The notes under the pieces are model-generated. The model ran no database searches and had not been told where the DNA came from. It saw only the letters and a program-made list of their open reading frames with translations. A DNA stretch of 64,000 bases from JAWSVE01 sp050633885. GTDB lineage: Bacteria > Pseudomonadota > Gammaproteobacteria > Pseudomonadales > Cellvibrionaceae. A program made the position numbers and the translations under genes. Of this stretch, positions 36,474-45,641 are shown one piece after another (position 1 is the first letter of the stretch; the number at the start of each line of letters is the position of its first letter). The stretch is taken from the NCBI GenBank assembly GCA_050633885.1, contig JBOEHK010000001.1:186001-250000 (forward strand), written 5' to 3'.

Positions 36474-36674
36474 TTGCTGCCAGGAAAGGGGTGCTGTATT
36501 TAAACGAAAAGATAATCGTTATCATTTTGTCTGCTTAGACACTTTGTTGATGCTGATATTGGCATCGAGAGCCATGTTTTTTCATCTAGGCTAAAGGAGT
36601 TGCTTTAAGACCTCATTAGGGAGCTGTTTAAGGAGCGAATAAGACTAAAGAATTGAATAGAATTCATATTTGTT

Positions 36675-36716
36675 TGATTCTTATCAAGTCAGTTACTTTC
36701 TTCTTTGTTCATAATG
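36675..36716 (+). promoter_or_regulatory. Anr/FNR-dependent promoter
   Basis: A perfect FNR/Anr box TTGATTCTTATCAA (36675-36688) is followed after exactly 22 bases by a -10-like CATAAT (36711-36716). This is the class II geometry, with the box centred at -41.5 of a start near 36723. It is about 500 bp upstream of ccoN. Confidence 0.75.
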
Positions 36717-36722
36717 TCACCG

Positions 36723-36825
36723 ATTAAATCACTATTGAGATTCAGCGAATAAATATCCGTTATATTTCACTATTAACTGTCGATTTGTTCGTGGTGCAAC
36801 TTTATAATGCGCCACAATATTTTTG
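36723..36825 (+). ncRNA. Candidate Anr-dependent small RNA
   Basis: From the predicted start of the Anr promoter to a terminator-like hairpin: GTGGTGCA (36791-36798) pairs with TGCGCCAC (36808-36815) with one wobble, followed by AATATTTTTG. That gives a transcript of about 100 nt without an ORF. Alternatively the hairpin is leaky and the RNA is a long leader of ccoN. Downstream (36826-37191) I see no convincing gene; a 92-codon TTG frame at 36851 is not credible. Confidence 0.4.
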
Positions 36826-37191
36826 ATAGCCCAATGATTTACATGCTCCGTTGGAATTTCTATTGAAACTAAACACCACATGCACAGGTATTCTTAGAGT
36901 TTGGGTGATTAATCAGTCCATCCAAAAACTTTATCAATGCATCTTACGCAAAATGCCCAAAAGCCAAGTTTTGATTCGTCGAGATTTGTGCTGTAACTAT
37001 TTCACATTCACAGCAAACCATACATGCCTTTCATTTTTGAAAGACAGCTATAATCTATCTGTTATAGATAAATACATCGAGAGATGTATAAGAAGCAGAT
37101 TAGTCAATCATCAAACATTAGACGTATAAATTACTTACCTTTTCCGTGGAGTCGGTGAGCGATCAGTGGAACACATGAGGAATATCAAGCT

Positions 37192-38625
37192 ATGACAAAT
37201 GAGTCTAACGGATTAATAGAGACCTATGATTACAAGGTCGTCCGGCAATTTGCCATTATGACAGTTGTTTGGGGAATTGTAGGGATGACAGTGGGCGTGT
37301 TACTTGCGATCCAGCTTGTGTGGCCCGCAGTGAATGATTTGTGGCAGCCCTACACCCACTTTGGTCGCTTGAGACCTTTGCACACGAATGCTGTGATTTT
37401 TGCTTTTGGTGGTTGTGCTTTGTTTGCCACTTCATATTTTGTTGTTCAAAGAACCTGTCAGGCAAAATTATTTGGTGGGTTTTTAATTCCATTTACATTT
37501 TGGGGGTGGCAGCTTGTTATTGTCTTAGCCGCAATTACGTTGCCCATGGGTTATACCACGTCAAAAGAATACGCGGAGCTGGAATGGCCAATTGATGTAT
37601 TGATTACCTTTGTGTGGGTGGCTTACGCCATCGTTTTTTTCGGCACGATTATGAAAAGAAAAGCACCACATATTTATGTGGCTAATTGGTTTTTTGGCGC
37701 GTTTATTATTGCGGTTGCAATTTTACATTTAGTCAACAGTGCTGCCATTCCAGTGGGTTTGATGAAATCATATTCTGCTTATTCAGGTACTGCTGATGCC
37801 ATGGTGCAATGGTGGTATGGGCATAATGCCGTGGGGTTTTTCCTAACAGCTGGGTTCTTAGGGATGATGTATTACGTTGTTCCTAAGCAAGCGGGTCGTC
37901 CTGTGTTTTCTTATCAGTTATCGATTGTTCATTTTTGGGCTTTAGTTGCGCTTTATATTTGGGCCGGTCCTCATCACCTTCATTATTCTGCATTACCCGA
38001 TTGGGCTCAGAGTTTAGGTATGGTGATGTCTTTAATGTTGTTGGCTCCAAGCTGGGGGGGAATGATTAATGGGATGATGACCTTAAGCGGTGCTTGGCAT
38101 AAATTGGCAACTGATCCTACGTTACGTTTTCTAGTGGTATCACTTTCTTTTTATGGGATGTCTACGTTTGAAGGACCGATGATGGCAATCAAAACGGTTA
38201 ATGCTCTTTCTCACAACACCGATTGGACGATTGGACATGTGCATTCCGGTGCTTTGGGTTGGGTGGCAATGATATCGATCGGAACTATTTATCATTTGAT
38301 CCCCGTACTTTATCGCACGAAAGAAATGTGGAGCGTCAAACTGATTAACACACACTTTTGGTTAGCCACTATTGGAACAGTACTTTATATCGCATCCATG
38401 TGGGTCAACGGTATCACTGAGGGTTTAATGTGGCGAGCATTTAATGTTGATGGCACATTAACTTACAGCTTTATTGAAGCGGTTATTGCTAAAGAGCCTG
38501 GAAACATGGTGCGGGCATTAGGTGGCGCAATGTTTTTATCGGGAATGTTATTTATGGCGTACAACGTATTTAAAACGATAGAGAGTAGTAAGGAAGCCGA
38601 GGAAGGAGAATTAAAGCTTGCCTAG
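37192..38625 (+). CDS. ccoN: cbb3-type cytochrome c oxidase subunit I CcoN
   Basis: 477 residues, about 12 membrane helices. The catalytic subunit that reduces oxygen at the haem b3-CuB site. Haem and copper ligands are visible in RPLHTNAVIFAFGG, WYGHNAVGFFLT, GPHHLHYSALPDW and NTDWTIGHVHSGALGW. GAGG ribosome site 10 bases upstream. First gene of ccoNOQP. An Anr box lies about 500 bp upstream; no closer box as good is seen. Confidence 0.97.
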   Translation: MTNESNGLIETYDYKVVRQFAIMTVVWGIVGMTVGVLLAIQLVWPAVNDLWQPYTHFGRLRPLHTNAVIFAFGGCALFATSYFVVQRTCQAKLFGGFLIPFTFWGWQLVIVLAAITLPMGYTTSKEYAELEWPIDVLITFVWVAYAIVFFGTIMKRKAPHIYVANWFFGAFIIAVAILHLVNSAAIPVGLMKSYSAYSGTADAMVQWWYGHNAVGFFLTAGFLGMMYYVVPKQAGRPVFSYQLSIVHFWALVALYIWAGPHHLHYSALPDWAQSLGMVMSLMLLAPSWGGMINGMMTLSGAWHKLATDPTLRFLVVSLSFYGMSTFEGPMMAIKTVNALSHNTDWTIGHVHSGALGWVAMISIGTIYHLIPVLYRTKEMWSVKLINTHFWLATIGTVLYIASMWVNGITEGLMWRAFNVDGTLTYSFIEAVIAKEPGNMVRALGGAMFLSGMLFMAYNVFKTIESSKEAEEGELKLA

Positions 38626-38690
38626 TTTTTATTTCTAACAATAAAAATTTGTAAACTCTATTTTGTAAAAATTCGATTGGAGATCGGCCC

Positions 38691-39302
38691 GTGAAAAATC
38701 ACGATATAGTAGAAAAAAATATTTTCATTATGATACTGCTAACTGTCGTTGCTTTAAGCTTCGGTACCTTGGTTGAGATTGTACCGTTGTTCTTTATTAA
38801 GGAAACAACGACGCCGGTTGAGGGATTAAAACCTTTAGGTGCGGTTGAGCTAGAAGGTCGAGATATTTATATCCGAGAAGGCTGTCATGTTTGTCATACC
38901 CAAATGGTTAGACCTCTGCGTGCTGAGGTTGAAAGGTATGGTCACTACTCTGTTGCAGGTGAGTTTGTTTATGAGCATCCCTTTTTGTGGGGTTCAAAAA
39001 GGACCGGTCCTGACTTAGCTAGAGTTGGTGGTTTATATAGTGATGAATGGCATAAGTTACATTTATTTAATCCTAGAGCAGTTGTACCAGGTTCAAACAT
39101 GCCGTCATTCCCTTGGTTGCTTGATAATGAATTAGATGGATCTAAAACAGCAGCAAAAATGAAAGGTTTAAGAACGGTAGGTGTTCCGTATACCGATGAA
39201 GATATTGAAGGTGCACAAGAGAAAGTTGCAGGCATTAAAGAAGTGGATGCCTTAATAGCTTACTTACAACAGCTTGGTATTCTGTTGCAACACAAACGTT
39301 AA
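38691..39302 (+). CDS. ccoO: cbb3 oxidase subunit II CcoO
   Basis: 203 residues from a GTG with GGAGAT upstream. One N-terminal helix (about 12-35) and a single c-type haem site CHVCH near residue 64, preceded by GRDIYIREG and followed by QMVRPLRAEVERYG, typical for CcoO. Membrane-anchored periplasmic cytochrome c that feeds electrons to CcoN. 65 bp behind ccoN. Confidence 0.97.
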   Translation: MKNHDIVEKNIFIMILLTVVALSFGTLVEIVPLFFIKETTTPVEGLKPLGAVELEGRDIYIREGCHVCHTQMVRPLRAEVERYGHYSVAGEFVYEHPFLWGSKRTGPDLARVGGLYSDEWHKLHLFNPRAVVPGSNMPSFPWLLDNELDGSKTAAKMKGLRTVGVPYTDEDIEGAQEKVAGIKEVDALIAYLQQLGILLQHKR

Positions 39303-39376
39303 TTTATTGAGCTATCGTTGCATACCAGAATTTATATAAGACAAGATGATTAAATCAAACAACTAAGCAGGTAAAG

Positions 39377-39535
39377 ATGGATATCAATACATTACGAGGT
39401 ATAGCAACGGTTGTCGTTATGATTGCATTCATTGGTATTTGTTGGTGGGCGTTTACGCCAAAACATAAACAGAAATTTAAAGATGCCGCTAATCTCCCCT
39501 TTGTTGAAGATGATGAAGGGAATGACCAGAAGTAA
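39377..39535 (+). CDS. ccoQ: cbb3 oxidase subunit CcoQ
   Basis: A 52-residue reading frame between ccoO and ccoP: MDINTLRGIATVVVMIAF, then a WWAFTPKHKQKF turn and an acidic tail. One membrane helix followed by the WAF/W-x-F-x-PK pattern is the CcoQ signature. CcoQ stabilises the complex. Below the usual length cut-off, so easily missed. Confidence 0.92.
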   Translation: MDINTLRGIATVVVMIAFIGICWWAFTPKHKQKFKDAANLPFVEDDEGNDQK

Positions 39536-39634
39536 CAGTGTTAATTCAGTGTCAACCGATTAAAAAATTGAAACATTTACATTTATTTTTTAGCGATATT
39601 ATTAGCAGTTAAATTGCTAGAGTCAGGAGTCAGT

Positions 39635-40540
39635 ATGAGTCTCTTTTGGAACCTTTGGATTATTATTTTAACAGTGACATGCATCATATTAGTGATGTGG
39701 GTACTGTTCGCAAATCGCAAGGTAGCGGTTCGAGATGATGTTGAGCAAGAAAACCGAACCACAGGCCATGTTTATGATGGCATTGAAGAATATGATAATC
39801 CGTTACCACGTTGGTGGTTTCAAATGTTTGTTTTAACTTTTGTATTTACGGTTATCTATCTAATCTTGTTTCCAGGCTTGGGTTCGTTTAAAGGTGTTTT
39901 AGGTTGGACTTCAGAGAATCGATTAGAAAAAAGATTTGCAGCAGCCGATGAGCGATACAGTGAAATGTATGCTGATATTATGTCTAAGTCAGTGAAAGAG
40001 TTGTCTGAAGAACCTCAAACATTAAAGATGGGTGCTCGTTTATTCTCGAATCACTGTGCTGTTTGTCATGGCGCTGATGGAGGAGGTAATTTTGGTTTTC
40101 CAAATTTAACGGACGATGAGTGGCTTTATGGAAACTCACCTGACAACATTAAAGCGTCAATTACACACGGACGCTCAGGTCAAATGCCTGCTTGGGGGGA
40201 TGTAATTGGTGAAGATTCTGTATCTGAAGTGACAGAGTATGTATTGAGCTTATCAGGTTCAGAACACAACAGCGCATTGGCAGCTAAAGGCGCTGCAGCG
40301 TATCAGCAGTTTTGTGTAGCTTGTCATATGGCTGATGGATCAGGAAATATAGCATTAGGTGCGCCACGGTTAAGTGATGCAGATTCTTGGTTGTATTCAG
40401 GAACACGTGAAGGCATTGCTCAATCTATTCGTAGTGGTAGAAATGGTAAAATGCCGGCTCAATCTGATAGTTTACGTGAAGAAAAAATTCATATTCTCTC
40501 AGCGTATGTTTTAAATTTATCAGAAACTTTTTCAGAGTAA
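39635..40540 (+). CDS. ccoP: cbb3 oxidase diheme subunit CcoP
   Basis: 301 residues from the ATG at 39635, which has AGGAG 8 bases upstream; the TTG at 39614 is not needed. Two N-terminal membrane helices (about 3-25 and 58-80), with the CcoP-specific YDGIEEYDNPLPRWW between them, then two c-type domains with CAVCH (about 139) and CVACH (about 227). It takes electrons from soluble cytochromes and passes them to CcoO. Last structural gene of the oxidase. Confidence 0.97.
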   Translation: MSLFWNLWIIILTVTCIILVMWVLFANRKVAVRDDVEQENRTTGHVYDGIEEYDNPLPRWWFQMFVLTFVFTVIYLILFPGLGSFKGVLGWTSENRLEKRFAAADERYSEMYADIMSKSVKELSEEPQTLKMGARLFSNHCAVCHGADGGGNFGFPNLTDDEWLYGNSPDNIKASITHGRSGQMPAWGDVIGEDSVSEVTEYVLSLSGSEHNSALAAKGAAAYQQFCVACHMADGSGNIALGAPRLSDADSWLYSGTREGIAQSIRSGRNGKMPAQSDSLREEKIHILSAYVLNLSETFSE

Positions 40541-40720
40541 ACAAGTAGAGCCAGCAAGAAGAGTCAGCGAGTAGGATATAATCGATGGTGGTTTAATAGT
40601 GAAGGTTGAGTGCTCACTGTCGAAGAATAGATGATAGAAGAAAGTGTTCCTGTCATTTCTTTTCTATTAAAAAAGAGTATTTGTGCAGCTTTACAGGCCA
40701 TAGTCGTGTTGAGGTATTAA

Positions 40721-42124
40721 ATGTCAAAAGGCGATCCGATAGCTACCGATAAACACGGTGTGTCTCATCAATACAAATCGCTTTATGTGTCTGACGATAA
40801 AATTTATACCCGAAAAATTACCGGCTTTTATCAGAGAATTAGACGCTACACGGGTATTCCTCTATTGGCTGGTTTTTTACTCTGTCCATGGCTAATTTTG
40901 GACGGCCGGCCCGCAATTTTATTTGACCTTCCCGCCCGAAAATTCCATGTGTTTTGGCTAACATTCTGGCCGCAAGATGGAATGTACCTCGCTTGGTTGC
41001 TAATCATAGCGGCCTTCTTATTGTTTACAGTGACGACATTGGTTGGACGAGTGTATTGTGGTTTTACTTGTCCTCAGACTGTATGGACGCAAATGTTTAT
41101 ATGGGTGGAAGATCGTATCCAGGGAGATCGTAATAAACGAATCAAATTAGATCATCAGCCGTGGACGACAAATAAAATAATAAAAAAGGGCAGCACACAT
41201 TTTCTTTGGTTAGCGATAGCGCTGATTTCTGCTCTAACATTTGTCGGTTATTTTGTTCCTATTCGAGATTTAATTTCAGGCTTCATTAATTTTTCTGTTC
41301 ATCCTGTCGCTGCTTTCTGGACGGTGTTTTTCTCTGTTGCTACTTATTTAAATGCTGGCTTTATGAGAGAACAAGTCTGTAAATACATGTGCCCTTATGC
41401 GCGTTTTCAATCGGTTATGTATGATAAAAACACATTGGCTGTAAGATACGATTCATTGCGAGGTGAGTCGCGCGGGCCAAGAAAACCGAATGAAGATTAT
41501 AAGGCAAAAGGCTTGGGCGATTGCACGGATTGCTCTTGGTGTGTTCAAGTTTGTCCTGTCGACATTGATATCAGAGAGGGCACTCAGTACGAATGTATTG
41601 ATTGTGGCCTTTGTGTTGATGCCTGTAATAGCGTGATGGATAAAATGGGTTATGAGCGAGGGTTAATTCGCTATACCACCCAAGACAGTGTGGCAGGTGG
41701 AGAAACAAAAATTATTCGCCCAAGATTATTGGGTTATGCGATTGCTTTACTTACCATGGTTACACTTTTTACGTATTCTATTGCAAACCGAGTACCTGTA
41801 GGCATCGACGTCCTCAGAGACCGAGGGGTGAAGCTCTACCGCATTAGGGGAGAGAATGTTGAGAATGTCTACTCGGTGAAACTAAACAATAAAGATCGCG
41901 AAGGACATAAATACACGCTATCGGTAGACGGTGTTGATAAGTATAAATTACTAGGCGCTAAAAATATTTATTTAGAAGAGGGTGAGATTCTGACGCTGCC
42001 TATTCGCCTATCTATCGCTAAAGATCAGCTAAATTCAAGCAACACACCCATTACATTTACAATACAGGCAATTGATCAAGCGGAAATGACCGCGTCTCAG
42101 GAAGCTCGTTTTATCGGACCTTAG
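40721..42124 (+). CDS. ccoG: cbb3 oxidase assembly protein CcoG (RdxA/FixG)
   Basis: 467 residues with about five membrane helices and two 4Fe-4S ferredoxin-like cysteine clusters (CTDCSWCVQVCPVD and CIDCGLCVDACN, about 268-300). GRVYCGFTCPQTVW is the family motif. CcoG is thought to reduce copper for delivery to the oxidase. The C-terminal FixG Ig-like domain is present (about 370-465). 180 bp after ccoP; starts the assembly operon ccoGHIS. Confidence 0.95.
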   Translation: MSKGDPIATDKHGVSHQYKSLYVSDDKIYTRKITGFYQRIRRYTGIPLLAGFLLCPWLILDGRPAILFDLPARKFHVFWLTFWPQDGMYLAWLLIIAAFLLFTVTTLVGRVYCGFTCPQTVWTQMFIWVEDRIQGDRNKRIKLDHQPWTTNKIIKKGSTHFLWLAIALISALTFVGYFVPIRDLISGFINFSVHPVAAFWTVFFSVATYLNAGFMREQVCKYMCPYARFQSVMYDKNTLAVRYDSLRGESRGPRKPNEDYKAKGLGDCTDCSWCVQVCPVDIDIREGTQYECIDCGLCVDACNSVMDKMGYERGLIRYTTQDSVAGGETKIIRPRLLGYAIALLTMVTLFTYSIANRVPVGIDVLRDRGVKLYRIRGENVENVYSVKLNNKDREGHKYTLSVDGVDKYKLLGAKNIYLEEGEILTLPIRLSIAKDQLNSSNTPITFTIQAIDQAEMTASQEARFIGP

Positions 42125-42180
42125 AGAAATTTTTTTCGTGAATTTAAACCACTTTTATTAATGACAACAGTAAGAACAAC

Positions 42181-42723
42181 ATGAATACATTGACTGCAAA
42201 TGAAAAGAACCTACCTTGGTATAAAGTGACTTGGTTTTGGATTATCATTTCCCCATTAATTTTAGTGGTCTTTGCTTGTGCTGTGACGATTACTATTGCG
42301 TTTAAAAATTCTGATGATGTGGTTATTGGTAATTACTACAAGGAAGGATTGTTAATTAACGACACAAAAGATCGCCAACAATTGGCCGCAACCATGGGGT
42401 TGTCGGGAGAAATGTTTTTCGATTTAGCGTTGGGCGAAGTAACAGTGGTATTTGAGGCCAGCGACAAAGAGCAAACGATGCCCTCAACATTGCGGCTTAC
42501 ACTTTCTCACCCTGCGAATGAAGAGAAAGATTTTTCAATGACACTTCAAAAAAAATTACCCGGTGAAAGTTATTTTTCGGAGTTGCCAAAAAGGTTGAGT
42601 CATAAATGGTACTGGTCAATTACATCAATTTCAGATGCTGACTCTGAAAAGAACAAAATTTCTAACAATTGGCTACTTAAAGGCGATGTTGATTTTGAGC
42701 AGTCAGCAACTTCACACTTTTAG
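42181..42723 (+). CDS. ccoH: cbb3 oxidase maturation protein CcoH (FixH)
   Basis: 180 residues: one N-terminal helix (about 15-42) followed by a periplasmic FixH domain with the typical DDVVIGNYYKEGLLIN segment. Needed for assembly or stability of the oxidase. Located 56 bp after ccoG and 10 bp before ccoI. Confidence 0.92.
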   Translation: MNTLTANEKNLPWYKVTWFWIIISPLILVVFACAVTITIAFKNSDDVVIGNYYKEGLLINDTKDRQQLAATMGLSGEMFFDLALGEVTVVFEASDKEQTMPSTLRLTLSHPANEEKDFSMTLQKKLPGESYFSELPKRLSHKWYWSITSISDADSEKNKISNNWLLKGDVDFEQSATSHF

Positions 42724-42733
42724 CGCCTAACCA

Positions 42734-45328
42734 ATGCAGCCTCACTCCTGTTTTCAATGCGGTTTACCTGTTCCTGCATCTCAGTCACTTTCTCAATCGC
42801 TGTCAATTAATGGCGAAATGAAATATTTTTGCTGTTTAGGTTGTAAAACAGTTGCTCAACTTATTGATGAGTCAGGGCTAGTCGATTTTTACCAATTTAG
42901 GCCAGAAGAACTTTCGGCCAAAACAGCAGATATAGTTGCTCCTGAGAACGCGATTGATTTTTCATTTTATGATGATGAAGACGTTTGCAAAGAGTTTGTC
43001 AGTGATATCGGTGACGGTATGCGGCAAGCCCGGTTATATATTGAAGGGATTCATTGCACCGCTTGTACCTGGTTAATTGAACAATTTATGGGGCAATTGC
43101 CAGATGTTGTACGCGTGAATGTCAATTCAGTTACGCATACATGTCTTATCGAATATAAAAAAACCGCAACACTTTCCGATATTCTTAATAAATTTATTGA
43201 GCTAGGCTATCAGCCAAAACCGAGTGTGATTGGTCAATCACAACGTTCATCTGAAGAAGAAAATAAGACGGCGTTGCTTCGTCTAGCGGTGGCAGGTTTT
43301 GCGATGGTGCAAGTGGGGATGTTTGCAGTCGCCCTGTATGCAGGTGCTTTATCGGATATGACGGATCAATGGCAATCGCTGTTCCGGTGGGTGAGCTTAT
43401 TTGTTGCGATTCCCGTTGTTTTTTTTAGTGCAGTCCCTTTTTTTGTGGGCGCACGTCGCGCAGTATTGTCTCGCCACTTAACAATGGATGTTCCCGTTGC
43501 ACTGGCAATTGCATTAGCTTTTTCTGCGAGTTGTTGGGCGACATTCACAAATAGCGGTGATGTCTATTTTGATTCTGTCAGTATGTTTACTTTTTTTTTA
43601 TTGTCTGGACGTTATTTGGAAATGCGGGTTCGTCATAAGAACGAACAAGGCATTAATCAGTTGGTCTATTTGTTACCTCCCCATGTTCTTCGTATCAGCT
43701 TTTTTGCCGATTCGGTTGTTCGAAAATCTATCCCGTTAAATCAAGTATTAGTGGGTGATGTGATTGTGGTGAGGGAAGGAGAGGTCATTCCTGTTGATGG
43801 GGTCATAATGTCACCCTCTAAGGAGATAGAGGGCAATGAGATAGAAGATAATGAAAGAAAAAATACTGATGGAATTAAAAACGACATAAGAAATAAAAAC
43901 AATTTTCAGTCATCTAATTCTCAAGAGTTCTTTGTTAATGAATCGATGCTGACTGGTGAGGCAAAACCAATCAAAAAAAATGTGGGCGACTTGGTGATGG
44001 CTGGGACAATTAATCATCATGCTGAGATGATTTTAAAGGTAGCCGCCGTTGGTTCTCAAACTCGGTTGTCGGCCATTCAAGGTTTGATGAGTGATGCGCT
44101 CCACCAAAAGCCGAAACAGGTTTCCAGCGCGGATATTATTTCAGGATATTTTGTGTCTTTTGTTTTAATACTTTCAGTCTTTGTGGCAACCTGTTGGTAT
44201 TTCATTGATCCCAGCCGAGCCTTCTGGATTACATTGTCTGTTTTGGTTGTCACCTGTCCTTGTGCACTATCATTGGCAACGCCGGTTTCCATAACCGCTG
44301 CAATATATCGATTGCGGCAGATAGGTTTATTGGTCACCAAACCTCATGTGATTGAAAGTCTAGATCATATTTCTCATGTTGTTTTTGATAAAACAGGCAC
44401 GCTGACGACTGGAAACATGCGTATTCAAGATATAGTGTATCCTAATGATGATGTCTTAGATGTCGAAGAGAGGAAAACAAGGGAGCTAAATTCATTGCTA
44501 ATTGCTGCCAAACTGGAAGAGGGGTCAAGCCATCCTCTTGCAAAAGTATTTTCAAGTACTTATGAGAAAATACTTTTGCGTCAGCCAATAGAAAATCGAA
44601 TCGATATTAAACAACGCCGAACTGTTATTGGTTATGGTATTGAAGGCTATATTGATGGTGAATGTTACAGAATTGGTAAATTTGATTTTGTTTCAGAATT
44701 GTTTGCGTCGCAAGATAAAAAAATCATTCATGAAAAAGAAGGCGTTACATTAGGAAATGCCAATGGAGTGATCGCCATTTTTAACATCAAGGATTCGATT
44801 AGACCTGAAGCGAAAACTGAAATATCTAAACTAAAAAGGCGACCATTACATGTTGAATTACTCAGCGGTGACAATGAAAAATCGGTGACGAATGTAGCGA
44901 CTGAATTAGCTATTGTTGATTATCGATCTAATATGTCGCCAGAGGATAAATTAACTCATTTAAAACAATATCAAAATAAAAATGCTAAAGTGCTAATGAT
45001 AGGAGATGGCTTAAATGACTTGCCTGTCTTAAGCGGTGCAGATGTATCTATAGCGATGTCTTCTGCTACTGATCTTGCACAGGTTCAAGCAGATAGCGTA
45101 CTGTTGCGAGATGATTTAAGTATATTGTCTCAAGTCTTAGACTGCGTTCGATTATGTCAGAAGATAATTCGACAAAATCTTACTTGGGCAATTATTTATA
45201 ATGTAATGGCGTTACCGTTGGCTGCTTTGGGTTATATTCCTCCTTACGCTGCAGCAATCGGTATGTCATTGAGTTCTTTAATTGTTGTACTTAATGCAAC
45301 AAGAATTTATGGTTTTAAAGAATCTTAA
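42734..45328 (+). CDS. ccoI: Copper-transporting P-type ATPase CcoI (FixI)
   Basis: 864 residues, longer than usual. Loads copper for the oxidase. In order: an N-terminal cysteine-rich domain (CFQCGLP and CCLGCKTV), a heavy-metal domain with GIHCTACTWLIE (about 115), membrane helices, the TGE of the actuator domain, the CPC transport motif in VVTCPCALSLATPVS, the phosphorylated DKTGTLTTG and the GDGLNDLPVL hinge. Residues about 355-399 are an extra Asn/Glu/Lys-rich stretch between VDGVI and the VNESMLTGE motif, absent from CcoI proteins I know. No Shine-Dalgarno is obvious, so it may depend on coupling to ccoH. Confidence 0.95.
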   Translation: MQPHSCFQCGLPVPASQSLSQSLSINGEMKYFCCLGCKTVAQLIDESGLVDFYQFRPEELSAKTADIVAPENAIDFSFYDDEDVCKEFVSDIGDGMRQARLYIEGIHCTACTWLIEQFMGQLPDVVRVNVNSVTHTCLIEYKKTATLSDILNKFIELGYQPKPSVIGQSQRSSEEENKTALLRLAVAGFAMVQVGMFAVALYAGALSDMTDQWQSLFRWVSLFVAIPVVFFSAVPFFVGARRAVLSRHLTMDVPVALAIALAFSASCWATFTNSGDVYFDSVSMFTFFLLSGRYLEMRVRHKNEQGINQLVYLLPPHVLRISFFADSVVRKSIPLNQVLVGDVIVVREGEVIPVDGVIMSPSKEIEGNEIEDNERKNTDGIKNDIRNKNNFQSSNSQEFFVNESMLTGEAKPIKKNVGDLVMAGTINHHAEMILKVAAVGSQTRLSAIQGLMSDALHQKPKQVSSADIISGYFVSFVLILSVFVATCWYFIDPSRAFWITLSVLVVTCPCALSLATPVSITAAIYRLRQIGLLVTKPHVIESLDHISHVVFDKTGTLTTGNMRIQDIVYPNDDVLDVEERKTRELNSLLIAAKLEEGSSHPLAKVFSSTYEKILLRQPIENRIDIKQRRTVIGYGIEGYIDGECYRIGKFDFVSELFASQDKKIIHEKEGVTLGNANGVIAIFNIKDSIRPEAKTEISKLKRRPLHVELLSGDNEKSVTNVATELAIVDYRSNMSPEDKLTHLKQYQNKNAKVLMIGDGLNDLPVLSGADVSIAMSSATDLAQVQADSVLLRDDLSILSQVLDCVRLCQKIIRQNLTWAIIYNVMALPLAALGYIPPYAAAIGMSLSSLIVVLNATRIYGFKES

Positions 45329-45383
45329 TCATCGACCAATGCAGAGTCATTAAAGAGAAAACAAAAGGTTTAAATGCAAATTG

Positions 45384-45572
45384 ATGAATAGCTTATATCT
45401 CCTAATTCCTGTCGTTCTTATTGGGGTTGTTATTGCCATGAAATTTTTATTTTGGGCTATTCGTAGTGGGCAATATGACGATTTAGAGAAAGAGTCACAA
45501 CGTATTTTATTTGATGATCCAGACATAAAAAAGAATGCAAACGTTAACAAGCCTAAAAATAAAAAAGATTAG
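45384..45572 (+). CDS. ccoS: cbb3 oxidase assembly protein CcoS
   Basis: 62 residues from the ATG at 45384. A single membrane helix (LYLLIPVVLIGVVIAMKFLFWAI), then SGQYDDLEKESQRILFDD, the recognised CcoS pattern, and a Lys/Asn-rich tail. Required for cofactor insertion into the oxidase. Follows ccoI by 55 bp. Confidence 0.93.
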   Translation: MNSLYLLIPVVLIGVVIAMKFLFWAIRSGQYDDLEKESQRILFDDPDIKKNANVNKPKNKKD

Positions 45573-45641
45573 TTGCTTGTTTGGGTTAGCGGGTCATCCA
45601 TTATTGTCTGTTTTTATGAATCAATAAAACGCTATCATATT

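Noticed and set aside
37100..37114. A second FNR box close to ccoN (TAGTCAATCATCAA)
   Set aside because: Only one half-site matches, and no suitable -10 lies 22 bases downstream.
36851..37129. 92-codon frame upstream of ccoN
   Set aside because: TTG start, no ribosome site, composition unlike the neighbouring proteins and no recognised domain.
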